The translations under genes and the position numbers were made by a program. Positions 35,733 to 46,381 of a DNA stretch of 64,000 nucleotides are shown in pieces. The notes beneath the pieces were generated by a model. The model was not told the DNA's origin. It did not search any database and saw only the letters and a list, made by a program, of their open reading frames with translations. Origin of the DNA: Adiantum capillus-veneris. Lineage: Eukaryota > Streptophyta > Polypodiopsida > Polypodiales > Pteridaceae. The stretch spans positions 2,516,312 through 2,580,311 of the forward strand of contig CM043945.1 in the NCBI GenBank assembly GCA_014529385.2, written 5' to 3'. Each line of letters opens with the position of its first letter. Position 1 is the first letter of the stretch.

Positions 35733-36325
35733 TAGCCTATCCAATGAAATTTAAGCTAGCTTATGGGATGCTAATTTTCATTGGTTCCCCTAGTAGGCTA
35801 TCCAATGGAATCAAACCTAGCTCATGTGGGGCTCAATTCTTATTGGTTCTCTTTGTGGGCTATCCAATAGGATGCATGCTTGGTTGTGGGCAACATAGCT
35901 AGGAGCATGACATGTGTCCTTTATGCCTTAAGTGAAAGGGATGAGTCCAAAAGTGTGTGAGTGCCTTTTCTCTCATCTCCCTAACTATAAGAGGGACTCG
36001 CCCCATGCAAGTGGGGGGTGGAACTTGGTGCAGCTTGGCCGAGATCATTTGCATGGTCTAAAATACCTAGAGTTGGCAATAGACTTTCCCATTAATCCTA
36101 GGCCCAATGGACTCTAGCACTACCCTTTGCAAGCTTAATGAAGCTTATCCTAAGGCCATTTAAAGATTCAATGAGTTCACATTTCTCTTTGATAGTCTAT
36201 CTCTCTTCTTGGTCCCCTATTGAGATAAGTCCAGTACCACATATTAATATTCTAACACTTGATCCCTTTATCTTCCCATTTTAAATGGCCAGTTTAATAT
36301 GAGAAAATCATTTGGGAAAGTTTAG
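35733..36325 (+). repeat. Repeat X, copy 2, right half
   Basis: Re-starts at the first 62-bp unit already present at 29694, continues through the second unit, skips the third and follows X copy 1 to its end near 36325. Confidence 0.85.
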
Positions 36326-36439
36326 ATATTAGATTTGATGACATTCATAGTGCCAAAAAAAACAAAAAGCTTAATCTGAGTGAATTACTAAAAACTAAAT
36401 GCAATGACTATGTTGTATTCATTCCTAATTCTGTACATT

Positions 36440-36600
36440 GATTCACTTTTCAATGATGTGGCAAGAAAGGAAATGTAGTCATTATTGGATGGGTTTTTGG
36501 GATACAATCAAATTAAGATGGGTATTAAAGATAGAGAAAAAATGAAATTTATTACATAAGCTCCATTGATTCTTGTTTTTGAAGTGCATAAGCACTAGGT
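36440..36600 (+). pseudogene. Small gypsy reverse transcriptase fragment (plus strand)
   Basis: The plus strand reads S-L-L-D-G-F-L-G-Y-N-Q-I-K-M-G-I-K-D-R-E-K-M-K-F-I-T, the catalytic-Asp block of Ty3/gypsy reverse transcriptase (L-D-G-x-S-G-Y-N-Q). It is about 30-40 codons long and isolated, opposite in strand to the surrounding gypsy relic, so it is a fragment of another copy. Confidence 0.6.
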
Positions 36601-36674
36601 TAAGTCTTTGCACCTTGTTAAGTTCCATGATATCCCAATCTATTTATAGGAGGTTAGAGAAGATCTCGAGGAGA

Positions 36675-37200
36675 CTATGCTAAATACAAATGACACTTGC
36701 AACATGTTGAAGGAAAATGGCAAGTTAAGGTCAATAGGTACACCATATCCAATGCCTTGCCTTTTTCCTTCTCGTTCCCTTCGCCATCTTTGAATTTCTC
36801 CAATGGACAATTTTTCTTCTCATGCCTACCAAGACAATTAAAGCAAAGACTTTTCTTCTTAGCTTGCACAAACTCTTCATTTGAGAGTGTCCCTTGAGGC
36901 TCCTTGGCTCTTTTAAGGGATTCTCCCATAGGAATATATATTTTTCTTTTCTTGTTAGATGCAACTGCAAGTGTGTTGTTTTTTGCCCTCTTTTCATGCA
37001 AAGTATCATCATGGACTTTTGCATGTTGGATACCTTCCAAAAAAATCTTGGGATTGTGGGATTTAATTTTAGCATGATACTTTGGATCAAACCCATTGAT
37101 AAATCCCCACATGCTTTGAGCTTAGCCGAATACTTTGGATCAAACCCATGGATAAAGCCCCGCATGTTCTAAAAATTATCAATACCTTCTAGCTTCAGAA
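36675..37200 (-). pseudogene. Gypsy gag with zinc knuckle, degenerate
   Basis: Two overlapping minus-strand frames give F-I-N-G-F-D-P-K-Y, then a basic linker and CFNCLGRHEKKNC, a CCHC-type knuckle one residue short between C2 and H. A near-repeat of the MRGFIHGFDPKY block indicates a small internal duplication. It is probably the gag of the minus-strand gypsy element whose pol is at 26088-29073, now separated from it by repeat X and the LTR element inside X. Confidence 0.65.
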
Positions 37201-37800
37201 TGATTTCTCAATAATCGGATATGTACTTTTAGTAAGTGTGAGATTGTCCATAACACACATATCCCAAGCATTTCACTTCCAATCCTTCTCATTATGAGAA
37301 AGAACTTCCTTGCAAAATTTAGAACCAAAAGATGCCTAAGTGCTTGACTTATATGAGGCTCCTTGAGACTTATCCACCATTTGTAGGCATTGCCCTTTAG
37401 AGAGAAACTTGTCCACCATGTGATGCCATATTACATTCATGAAATGACTAAACAATGTAGTTACTTCAAAAACATTAGCACTAATCTATGCAAAATTATG
37501 CTTTAACATGCTTTGCCCATCTAAGAGTTGATTGCATTCATGCTCATCAACCAACCCATGATCACTTGCCAGTGATTGATTCTCTTCAACATTTCTCATA
37601 GAAACATTGTTAGGCTATTGAGTTGGTTGGAAAACACATAGATCATACTCAAAATCAAATACATGCCCTTTATGAAGATCTTGTGCCATGCCACACATGC
37701 TGAAATTGTTAGAAAGTAGGTAGTGTAGTCAAGAGTTCTACTTGTTGATCTTGGCTGCTTGTCTTTGTTTTCTAGCCTTTTGCTCATTGTGGATAAGCCA
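37201..37800 (-). pseudogene. Gypsy gag N-terminal region, degenerate
   Basis: Stop-interrupted minus-strand frames (for example L-F-S-H-F-M-N-V-I-W-H-H-M-V-D-K-F-L-S-K-G-Q-C) continue the gag upstream. A 63-codon frame at 37596-37787 begins MSKRLENKDKQPRS. Confidence 0.4.
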
Positions 37801-39596
37801 TTTCATCATGTTTGACAAGCAGACATAGGCTTCATGGCCCAATCGGATCGACTCCCTATGTATTGACATAGATATGTTAGTGCATAGATAGCTCTACTGC
37901 CCTATTTGTTGCAACTCCCTACTAATATTCACCACCTATCCCAAGTCAATACTAGGGGCTACTTTGTGTCCCTTCGTGAACACTAGCCATGAAAGGATTC
38001 TAATACTTGACTCCTTCCAACACCTATTGATGAATTTATGTATCAAACTCTTCAAGAATCACCTTAGGTGCAACTCCATCAGCCAACCTCATCAATTATG
38101 GGGCTTAACCCTTTTTATTTCCTTCTTAACTTAGCTACATGATACCCACAAATCACTAGCCAATAGTCATGGAATCGCCTCATAGAAGAAAGCTATAATA
38201 AATGACCACACATGAGTATTGGGTATCATCCCAATAAATATATCATAGGGATCTAATATTGTGACAACATGAGGACAACATGACAATATCAATGAATCAA
38301 AGACTAGTTATAATACATTCTTTGCAACTATTAGCGTAGAAATCAAATCGTATCAACCAATCCAAACAAATCAATAGCTTAGAATATAACAAGTCAACTA
38401 TATCGATCAATATCTCATCACTTACAACATGAGAACCCAAGCATATCAACAAATCTCAAGAAATCATAGCTTTCCACATATAGCATGACAAGGAAGCTAT
38501 ATCAATCAATATTTCATCACTTACACCATGATAATCCAAGCATATCAACCAATCTCAAAAAATCATAGCTTCCCCAATCGATAGCCCATCCTTTGCAATC
38601 TTGTAGCTTATCAATCCCACCATATCAACCTCTGATCCAAAACATGTAAACCATAAACTAGTAGTTCACTACCATCTCATCAAAATCTTATGCTTATAAT
38701 ATCATCAAAATCTTATGCTTATAATATAACTCTCAACTATAACCATAAACTTGCTTCTAGCATAACTATACTACCAATACATGACTTCTAAAACATAAAA
38801 AATATGATCTAATAAGACAAAATATAGCAAAAACAATCATAAACATAACTCAAATGCTCAATCTCAAGTTATATGGTATGCATAATCCATTTAAGCATGT
38901 TTGATATATCATGTGTATTCATAAAAGCATAAGGCCTAGTAATCATCAACTAGCAACACATGTAATCCAAGACAAAAAAAAGAAAAAGAAACATGCAAGC
39001 ATAATCATGAGTTCTGATTTAGGCTAATAAACTTTAGCAAGATTCTAAAATTCTTAGAATTCCATCTTGATGCAAATGCAAAGAAAGGGAGATCATGAAA
39101 CATGTGCTTATGAATATTACATGATAGACTTCAAAATTTGAATCAACATATTTGCTCAGCATGGCAAGAGTTGATATCATGCAAGGATTCATAACAATCC
39201 AATAGCATCTCATTTGAAAAATCTCAAAAAGCAATTGATTTAGTCTCTTCTCAAATCTACCAAAAAACAAGCAAACCCGCACTATTTTTGAATTATCTCA
39301 AAATCGATGCAAATTTGACCTAAGACAACATAATAAACTACACAAAATTGCACACATCCCATGGAGATGGATAACTTATTAGTCACCAATTAGAATACAT
39401 ATACTATTTAACATAGGTGAGCCACTCTAAACAAGATTTTTTTTTTTAGAGTTGAACATGATTAGAACCTCAACTAAGCAAGAAGTAGCACCTGCCAATA
39501 AAAAATGAAGTATGAATTATAGAATGAATATACCACTCGCATTGGTTAGATCTTGAAAAATCGCTTATAATAAGCTCTATCTATCATAATTCATGA
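37801..39596. other. AT-rich non-coding stretch with local duplications
   Basis: No gene seen. A roughly 101-bp unit (ATCAATAT(C/T)TCATCACTTACA start) occurs twice at about 38405 and 38506, and a 24-bp unit TCATCAAAATCTTATGCTTA is doubled at 38678-38725. No LTR was found here that matches the 3' LTR of the element that follows. Confidence 0.5.
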
Positions 39597-42500
39597 GCGT
39601 TAGGGGGAGAAACGAGCTTAAGCTCAGGGGGATCAGTGCTAGTCGACACAGTACACGAACCATTGGACGCACTGTTGAGAGCTTACGAAGCTAGGTTAAA
39701 GAACAACCAAACACAAGAACAGAGGTGGATGACATACCCAAACGCGGAATTGGAAAAGCAGAGACTTGAAATGTGCCAGAGAATGATCGAGATTGCACAA
39801 GCCTTATTAGAACCACCAAAAGAAACAATGAATTGTGGAAAGGAAAACCCAATTCAGCAAGAGACTATCGTTTCACGGGTAGCTGAAAAGACTCCCAGTG
39901 CACAAAAGCCTGAAAATACACAAAAGGATGATCGCATAGTATTGAACACAACCGATCAGGAGATAGAGAGTTTTCATCCAGTCATACAGAGGAGTTACGA
40001 AAGAGATGATGATTACAATGAATTTTGGAAACAAGTGAGAGAGGCAAACTTTGCAAACGAGCTAAGTTGCCAAGCTAATCAGACAAATTGGGAAAAGGAC
40101 ATCAGGAATCCTCCCATAGTGGAATTTGAGGCAGGATCTCAAGTGGACTTGGATCTGCAATCTTACTGGGAAGATGGGGGCTCTGTTAGAACAATGGAGA
40201 GCAAACCTCATTCACTGAAAAATTTACCTTCATACTTAGGAGAGTATGAAGCAAAATCCGAGATTAGAGCACTTCCCTCACGAAAAATCTCATTAGAAAA
40301 AGTCATGGACTCGCAAGGATTGATAGAGATTTTGTCAACACCAGTGACATGCACTATCACTCTAGCTGAGCTTTTGAGGCTAAGACCACATATGTGGACC
40401 ACTGTAGGAAAATGCTTGGAGAAATTCGGGATAAAAGATCCAACATCGAGATTGCAAGAGAGCATAGAGGAGCTGAGCAAGCCACAAAAGAACGCTAAGC
40501 CTGTACCCTTAAACAAGGTCGGAGAGTATTGCGAAGGTGAAGAGGGGAATACAGCCTTACCAGTTGAATTCCAAGGAGTGAACACAATGGCAATACTAGA
40601 CAGCGGAGCTGGGGTAGCCATTGCTACAAAAGAAATCTGGAAAAAATGGGGGAAACCAGCAATAAGGAAGACTAGGTTGAAACTCCAATTAGCAGATGGA
40701 CACATGGAGAAACCTATGGGGTTATTAGAGAAAGTTGTAGTGACTTCTTGTGGCATTGAATACGAACATACTTTCGCTATTGTCGATTTTGGCAAGGAGA
40801 ATAACTATGATATCATACTGGGAAGACCATTCATGAGACAATTGAAAATGGTCCAAGATTGGGGCTACGATCACATATACTTGAGAAATATGGAAACCAC
40901 TACACGTGTGAACCTGAAAGACCATAGCTACAAAGATGTGAACCGAACACCGGTAGAGGAGTTTGATTCAGCTACTTTGGCGGGATCCGAATTTCCAGCT
41001 TGGTTAGGTAAACCCAAGGAGTTATGGATGTGTGGAGCTTTGAAATGTGGAAGTCTGAAACGAGAAGAATGTGTTTTAGAAAGGGCTATCGAAGACGAAA
41101 CTTATGTAGGAGAACCCTTTCCAGAGGACACGTTTGAACCATTAGAATGGACACACATTCTAGCAACCCTAGATGTTTGTGCAATTCCGGATGGTCCCAC
41201 AACAAAATTTTGCGACAAGGACGGGTACGACGTGGTTCCGTATTTCATGTTGAGAACTGTGCTCGAAAAAGAAACTGAAAAGAATGATACACTGGAAAAG
41301 GAAGATGAAGAAGAGGTGTTTCACGACATTCCCAATCATCCAGAGTGGGGAAATGAAGCAGACAACGAGTCAACGGACAATTCAAGCGGAAACGAAGAAA
41401 CTATAACGGATGTCCGATTTTATGATTTTCCGAACCAAACTAAACAACGCCAGAAACACTATAGAGCAAAGAAAAAAACAAAAGGGGTTAGAACCAATCC
41501 GATGCCTAGAATAAGAGGAAAAAATCAATTCCTAATGCTAGTAAAGGCTGAAGATTGTGTTAAGGATAAGATTTCTGGAAGAATGAGAGGCAGTGATCAA
41601 AAGAGCTTACGAAAAGACAAAAGAGGCTCAAGAAATCAAGTTCAAAATAATGGAACGAAAACTGAAACAGAAAAATCAGAAAAGAACAAGCGCAACAGAG
41701 AATACACGGAGTCCAAGTTAGAACGTAGAAACAAGTACAGAGAGCTCAAGAAAACTCTGAAGGAAGTTTGGACGACTGAAATTGAGAGTGGAGAGGACGA
41801 AAACGTCAAAATCAAGGAAAACATGGATGTTCCCTCTCACTATAGGAAATTCACAATAGAGGATAGGAAGGTGATATTAACCCCACCTATTCGAGAGAGG
41901 AAGGAGAACGAATCTTATGACGGACCGGAGGATGCAAAAAAAGTTGATTTAGCAGCTCCAGGTGAGACGCCTAGACCGGTGTACATAGCCACAGATTTGT
42001 CTCCAAGCGAGGAAGAGAGACTTTTGAGTCTTCTCAGAGAGTATAGGGATGTGTTTGCATGGTCTTATAAGGACTTAAAGGGAGTTGACCCATCGATATG
42101 CCAACACTCAATCCCACTGAAACAAGACGCAAAGCCTAGCAGACAGAGACCATACACATATAATGATACTTTTGCTAAGCGAATCAAGGAGGAGATAGAT
42201 AAGCTAATGGAAGTTGAATTCATATACGAGATTGAACACACTGATTGGGTATCTCCGATCGTGGTAGTACCTAAGAAGAACGGAAAACTCCGAGTGTGTG
42301 TCAACTTAAAGAAAGTGAATGCTGCAACAATCAGGGACAATTATCCCCTGCCGATAACTGATCATGTTCTAGAGCGTGTATCAGGGAAAACAGCATACTC
42401 CTTTCTTGATGGTTTTTCAGGATATAACCAGCTAGCCATAGCACTGGAAGATCAACATAAAACAGCTTTTGCAACGGAGTGGGGAATTTATGCTTATCGG

Positions 42501-42776
42501 GTTATGCCTTTTGGTCTAACCAATGCTCCCGCAACCTTCCAGAGGCTGATGACGCATGCTTTCAAAGAATACTTAAGGCTGTTTCTCGAAATATACATGG
42601 ATGACTTATGTGTACATTCTCTACTGAGAGATGAGCATCTAGAACACCTAAGAAAAGTATTTGAGAAATGTAGGACATATCGCATTTGTCTCAATCCTGA
42701 GAAATGTGTGTTTATGGTCCGACAGGCAGAATTCTGGGACATATTGTCTCACAAAACGGAATATCCACGGATTTAG
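39597..42776 (+). pseudogene. pol: Pol part 1: protease and reverse transcriptase
   Basis: Open from 39597 (first codon after a stop) with no ATG near the start; position 39636 is GTG. Residue numbers count from 39636. A charged N-terminal region (1-300) lacks gag landmarks. The retropepsin active site D-S-G-A is at 322-325, with the C-terminal I-I-L-G-R-P-F near 390-400. A long acidic/basic linker follows. Reverse transcriptase spans about 770-1030: VPKKNGKLRVCVNLKKVN, FLDGFSGYNQ (first Asp), MPFGLTNAPATF, and Y-M-D-D at 987-990 (42594-42605). The frame then loses register near 42728 and ends at 42776. Domain content matches plant Ty3/gypsy elements; key catalytic residues are present. Confidence 0.92.
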
Positions 42777-44314
42777 AGAAGATAAAAGTTATAGTGGATA
42801 TGCCTAGACCAACCAATGCAAAACAAGTACAAAGCTTTATGGGACATTGCGGATATTATAGACGATTCATTTACATGTACGCTATAATAGGCCAACCACT
42901 TTACAGGCTAATAGTGAACTTTGAATGGACAGAGGAGTGTGAGGAATCATTCAAGAAATTGAAAGAGGCACTCATTACTGCTCCAGTCTTGAAATCACCA
43001 GATTGGGAGAAGATATTCCATGTGCACATAGATGCTTCTGCATATGCAATAGGATGCATTCTGGCTCAGCCAGAAGAAGGAAACATGGATTTTCCTATCT
43101 GTTACGCCAGTCGACAGCTCAACTATGCAGAGAAGAATTACACCACAACAGAGCGAGAGGGATTAGGAATGATATATGCTGTGAAGAAATTTCGGCATTA
43201 TCTTCTAGCCAACAAGTTTGTGTTTTTTACAGATCACCAAGCCTTGCTCTACCTAGTGAATAAACCATGCAATACCGGGAGAATAGTGAGATGGTTCATT
43301 ATCTTACTGGAATTCGACTTCACGGTAGTAGTAAAGAAAGGAAAAACACATCTTAGAGCTGATCATCTTTCGCGATTAACGAATGGAGAAGACCCTATAG
43401 GAGTAGATGACGACATGCCAGACGCGTACTTGTTCAACATAGAAATGATACCTAAGTGGTCTCAAAATGTCGTTGACCTATTAACCTATGGAGGAGAGTT
43501 CGATAGAAGAGAATACAACCTGAAACATATTGCTATTCAGCAATCCAAGAATCTTCAATTGATTGCAGGAAGGTTGTATCAATTGGGAAATGATCATGTT
43601 TTACGACTATGCATCAATCCTGAGGAATATAATATATATCTGTGCGAAGCACATGTTCAGGAATGTGCATTTCATTGTTCAAGAAGGAACACATATAGGA
43701 ATTTGTTACAATTGGGAGTCTATTGGCCAGGAATGAAAGAAAGCGTACATGAATATGTCACAGTATGTATTGTATGTTCATCAAAACCGCCAGCCGAGTA
43801 TTCAACATTATATCAGATAATGATCGCTCCAGAATGGAGTCAGTATATTGTTGAATATCTCACAAATAGAACTTTCCCAGAAGGAACGTCAAAAGCTCGT
43901 CAGAAATCTGTAGAGACAGAAGCTAGAGATTACGCTTTAATAGGAGATCAACTCTATAAGAGAGGTAAAGACAACCAGCTTAGGATTTGCGCATCAGAGT
44001 CTGAGTATGTGATAATCCTGGAGCAAGCTCATGGAGGAGTAGGTGGAGGCCATTTCTCAGGTGATAAGACAACAAAACTTGTCTTAGCCGCAGGAATATG
44101 GTGGCCAACATTACATATGGACGCTGAGGAATACGTTAAACGGTGTGATGACTGTCAGCGGACCAAAGTACCACTTAAAAGAGATGATATGCCGCTTAGA
44201 CCAATGATGGGGGCAAGAGCTTTTGCAAAATGGGGGATTGATTATGTCGGACCCATTTCACCTCCTGCATATAAACTCATGCACAATACATCATTGTGGC
44301 TACAGACTATCTAA
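42704..44314 (+). pseudogene. pol: Pol part 2: RNase H, duplicated zinc module, integrase start
   Basis: Continues pol after the first frameshift. RILGHIVSQNGISTDLEKIK ends reverse transcriptase. RNase H has H-I-D-A-S, T-E-R-E-G-L, F-T-D-H-Q-A-L and A-D-H-L-S-R-L, so the D-E-D catalytic set is present. Then two homologous modules follow one another: about 43441-43777 (PKWSQNVV...LYQLGNDHVLRLC...EAHVQECAFH...C-I-V-C) and about 43826-44155 (PEWSQYIV...LYKRGKDNQLRIC...QAHGGVGGGHF...C-D-D-C). Each keeps the H-H-C-C zinc ligands of the integrase N-terminal domain. The first catalytic Asp of integrase lies in W-G-I-D-Y-V-G-P. A second frameshift near 44285 ends the frame. Confidence 0.92.
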
Positions 44315-44778
44315 CAAAGTGGGTCGAAGCAAAGGCAACTCAAAAAGCAGATGCCAGGACCACGGCACAATTTCTATATGAATACGTCTTTGTACGATAT
44401 GGATTGCCAATAGAAATTGTGAGTGATCGAGGCACACATTTCATAAATGAAGTGATAGAGATCCTTCTAGATGAATTCATGGTAATCCATAGGAAATCAG
44501 CCCCGTATCATCCACAAGCAAACGGACAAGCTGAAGCAACAAACAAAACCATATGCACGGTCCTTACGAAGATTGTATCTAAGTCGAGAACTGACTGGGA
44601 CCAGAAGTTGCATTCAACATTATGGGCATATAGGGTAGCATATAAAACATCAATAGAAACGACCCCATATAACATGGTTTTTGGGCTAAATGCTATCTTG
44701 CCAATAGAATTCTTGATTTCAACCTTAAGGGTGGCTAAGGATCTAGAGTGGACAGGGCACGAGCTCTCTGATAGATAG
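44296..44778 (+). pseudogene. pol: Pol part 3: integrase catalytic core
   Basis: 160 codons: A-T-D-Y-L-T-K-W-V-E-A at the start, VRYGLPIEIVSDRGTHFIN with the second Asp, and APYHPQANGQAEATNK with the catalytic Glu. TTPYNMVFGLNAILPIEF is typical of the core end. Together with the Asp in the preceding frame the D-D-E triad is complete, but the frameshift near 44285 separates them. A third frameshift at about 44776 breaks the join to the C-terminal part. Confidence 0.92.
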
Positions 44779-44782
44779 ATGA

Positions 44783-46346
44783 CCTGGAAAAGCTAGATGA
44801 GCTTCGCCTAAAAGCAGTAGCTTCCATCTACGCTCAAAAAAGGCGACAAAAGGAATTTTTTGATAAGCATGTGCGGACTAAAGAGTTTAAGGTTGGGGAC
44901 TATGTCCTAGTTTACACTCTGAAACAGCATGCTAAAAAGCTTAAAAAGCGAGGGATGGGACCTCTGGTGATTAAAGATCTATCACCAAGTGGAGCCGTCA
45001 AGCTTGCTACATTAGACGGAGAAGAAATGCCCAATTGGATTAGTGGATGCAGAGTGAAAAAGTATCTTTTGCCGCTAACCCAAGACATGCTTCTCAAAAT
45101 ACATCAAGAAAAGTTGCGTGTCCAGAAAAAGAAAAAGATTGAGGAGGAAGCGCAAGCCGAGGCGAAGGAAAGAATGGAGAAAAGAAGACTACTGCGTCAG
45201 AAACAGCGCAATGAAGGAGCAATACGAATAAACGCAGTTAGTATAACAGAAATGGGGAATGACAAAGAAGAACCCATCATTGAATGCAAAGTAGGAACCA
45301 ACCAAATCAAAGCCAGAGCACTATTGGATTCAGGAGCTCAAGCTAACCTACTGTCACTCAGTTTGTATAGACAATTGACAAATGACACTAAACTACAAAC
45401 TGCCAAGCAAGAGTTAAAAAGTTACTCTGAGAATTCAATCAAAACTGTCGGATGCACAGTTTTACATATACAGATTAACCAATATGTGTATCCTCATATG
45501 TTTTACGTGGTTGAAGACCAAGCTACACAACATCCATTATTGCTAGGACAACCATGGCAGAAGCAATACAATGCAATGATTGACTGGAGTTCTAAATCAG
45601 TGCTTATCAAATACGAAGGTGAAAGTCAATCAGTTAAGTTCACCAAAGGAGCAGAGCCAACTCCAAAGGAAGAATCCACGGACAAGGTCAAACAACAAAC
45701 AGAGAAAAAGAAGAAGCAATGGCAACCAAAAGTTTCTACACAACTGGATTACTCTTCGACGAGGAATTCTCAACAGTGGATAAGGAAGACAAGCAATAAT
45801 ATAACAGCTCAACCTTGGAAAAAAACGGAGTCAACGTTGGTATGGAGACCAAAAAAGGCTGTGCCAGAAAACACAAACAGAGTCTTCAATACCAGACAAC
45901 AGAGTGATCCCCGACAATCAAGGACAGTGAAACAGATCTGGATTCCAAAGCAGTTCATGACGGCACAAAGCTATAGCAAGCAAATTTGGATCCCAAAGAT
46001 TTGTAAAAAGGAACTCCCTTCAATACAATCAACGGAAACTCCTAGGTATTTCAAGCCAAGGAAATCAACACACAGAACAAAGCAGGTTTGGGTCGCAAAG
46101 AGTTTGTGGCAAGCACAAGCAAAGCGGAAGCAGATTTGGATTGTGAAAAAAGACAACAAGGTAACGAAGAATCCATCTACTGATTCTACTACCAAATTGC
46201 CAAAACCAACCCAAAACCCGACCACCAATCCATCAATCAAACAAAGAGCAGCTTTATTGGAAAGACTGTTGTATCATCGCTCTACAATTGCATTGGGAAC
46301 TTATGACCAAAACAACTACAATGCTTCACCCACAGACACTTCATAG
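44783..46346 (+). pseudogene. pol: Pol part 4: integrase end, second protease-like domain, WIPK repeats
   Basis: The frame opens right after the third frameshift; its first ATG is at 44871, from which residues are counted. Residues 1-65 are an integrase C-terminal GPY-like fold (VGDYVLVYTLKQHAKKLKKR, G-P-L-V-I-K). A charged helix follows (E-E-A-Q-A-E-A-K-E-R). Residues about 130-245 resemble a second retropepsin: A-L-L-D-S-G-A-Q-A-N-L-L-S with the Asp at 153, a long beta-rich middle, and H-P-L-L-L-G-Q-P-W like the I-L-G-R-P flap end. Then a basic, tryptophan-bearing tail repeats KQIWIPK at 45930-45950 and 45978-45998, KQVWVAK at 46080-46100 and KQIWIVK at 46128-46148. The related minus-strand element at 58.5-60.1 kb has the same order, so the tail is a real conserved part of the family, of unknown role. 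Confidence 0.85.
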
Positions 46347-46365
46347 TCGTCCAGGAGGACTCAGA

Positions 46366-46381
46366 CTAGGAGGGGGGGAGG
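46366..46381 (+). other. Polypurine tract after pol (internal)
   Basis: TAGGAGGGGGGGAGGT lies 20 bp after the pol stop. It looks like a plus-strand primer but no LTR follows; the real 3' LTR is 6 kb further on. A matching tract follows pol in the minus-strand relative (58464-58479). Confidence 0.6.

Noticed and set aside
39300-39596. 5' LTR of the Ty3-type element
   Set aside because: No similarity to the 963-bp 3' LTR and no primer site; the element is truncated on this side.
40208-40795. 195-codon minus-strand ORF
   Set aside because: It is the antisense shadow of the Ty3-type pol frame; the same applies to other antisense frames in 40-46 kb, 49-52 kb and 62.2-62.6 kb.
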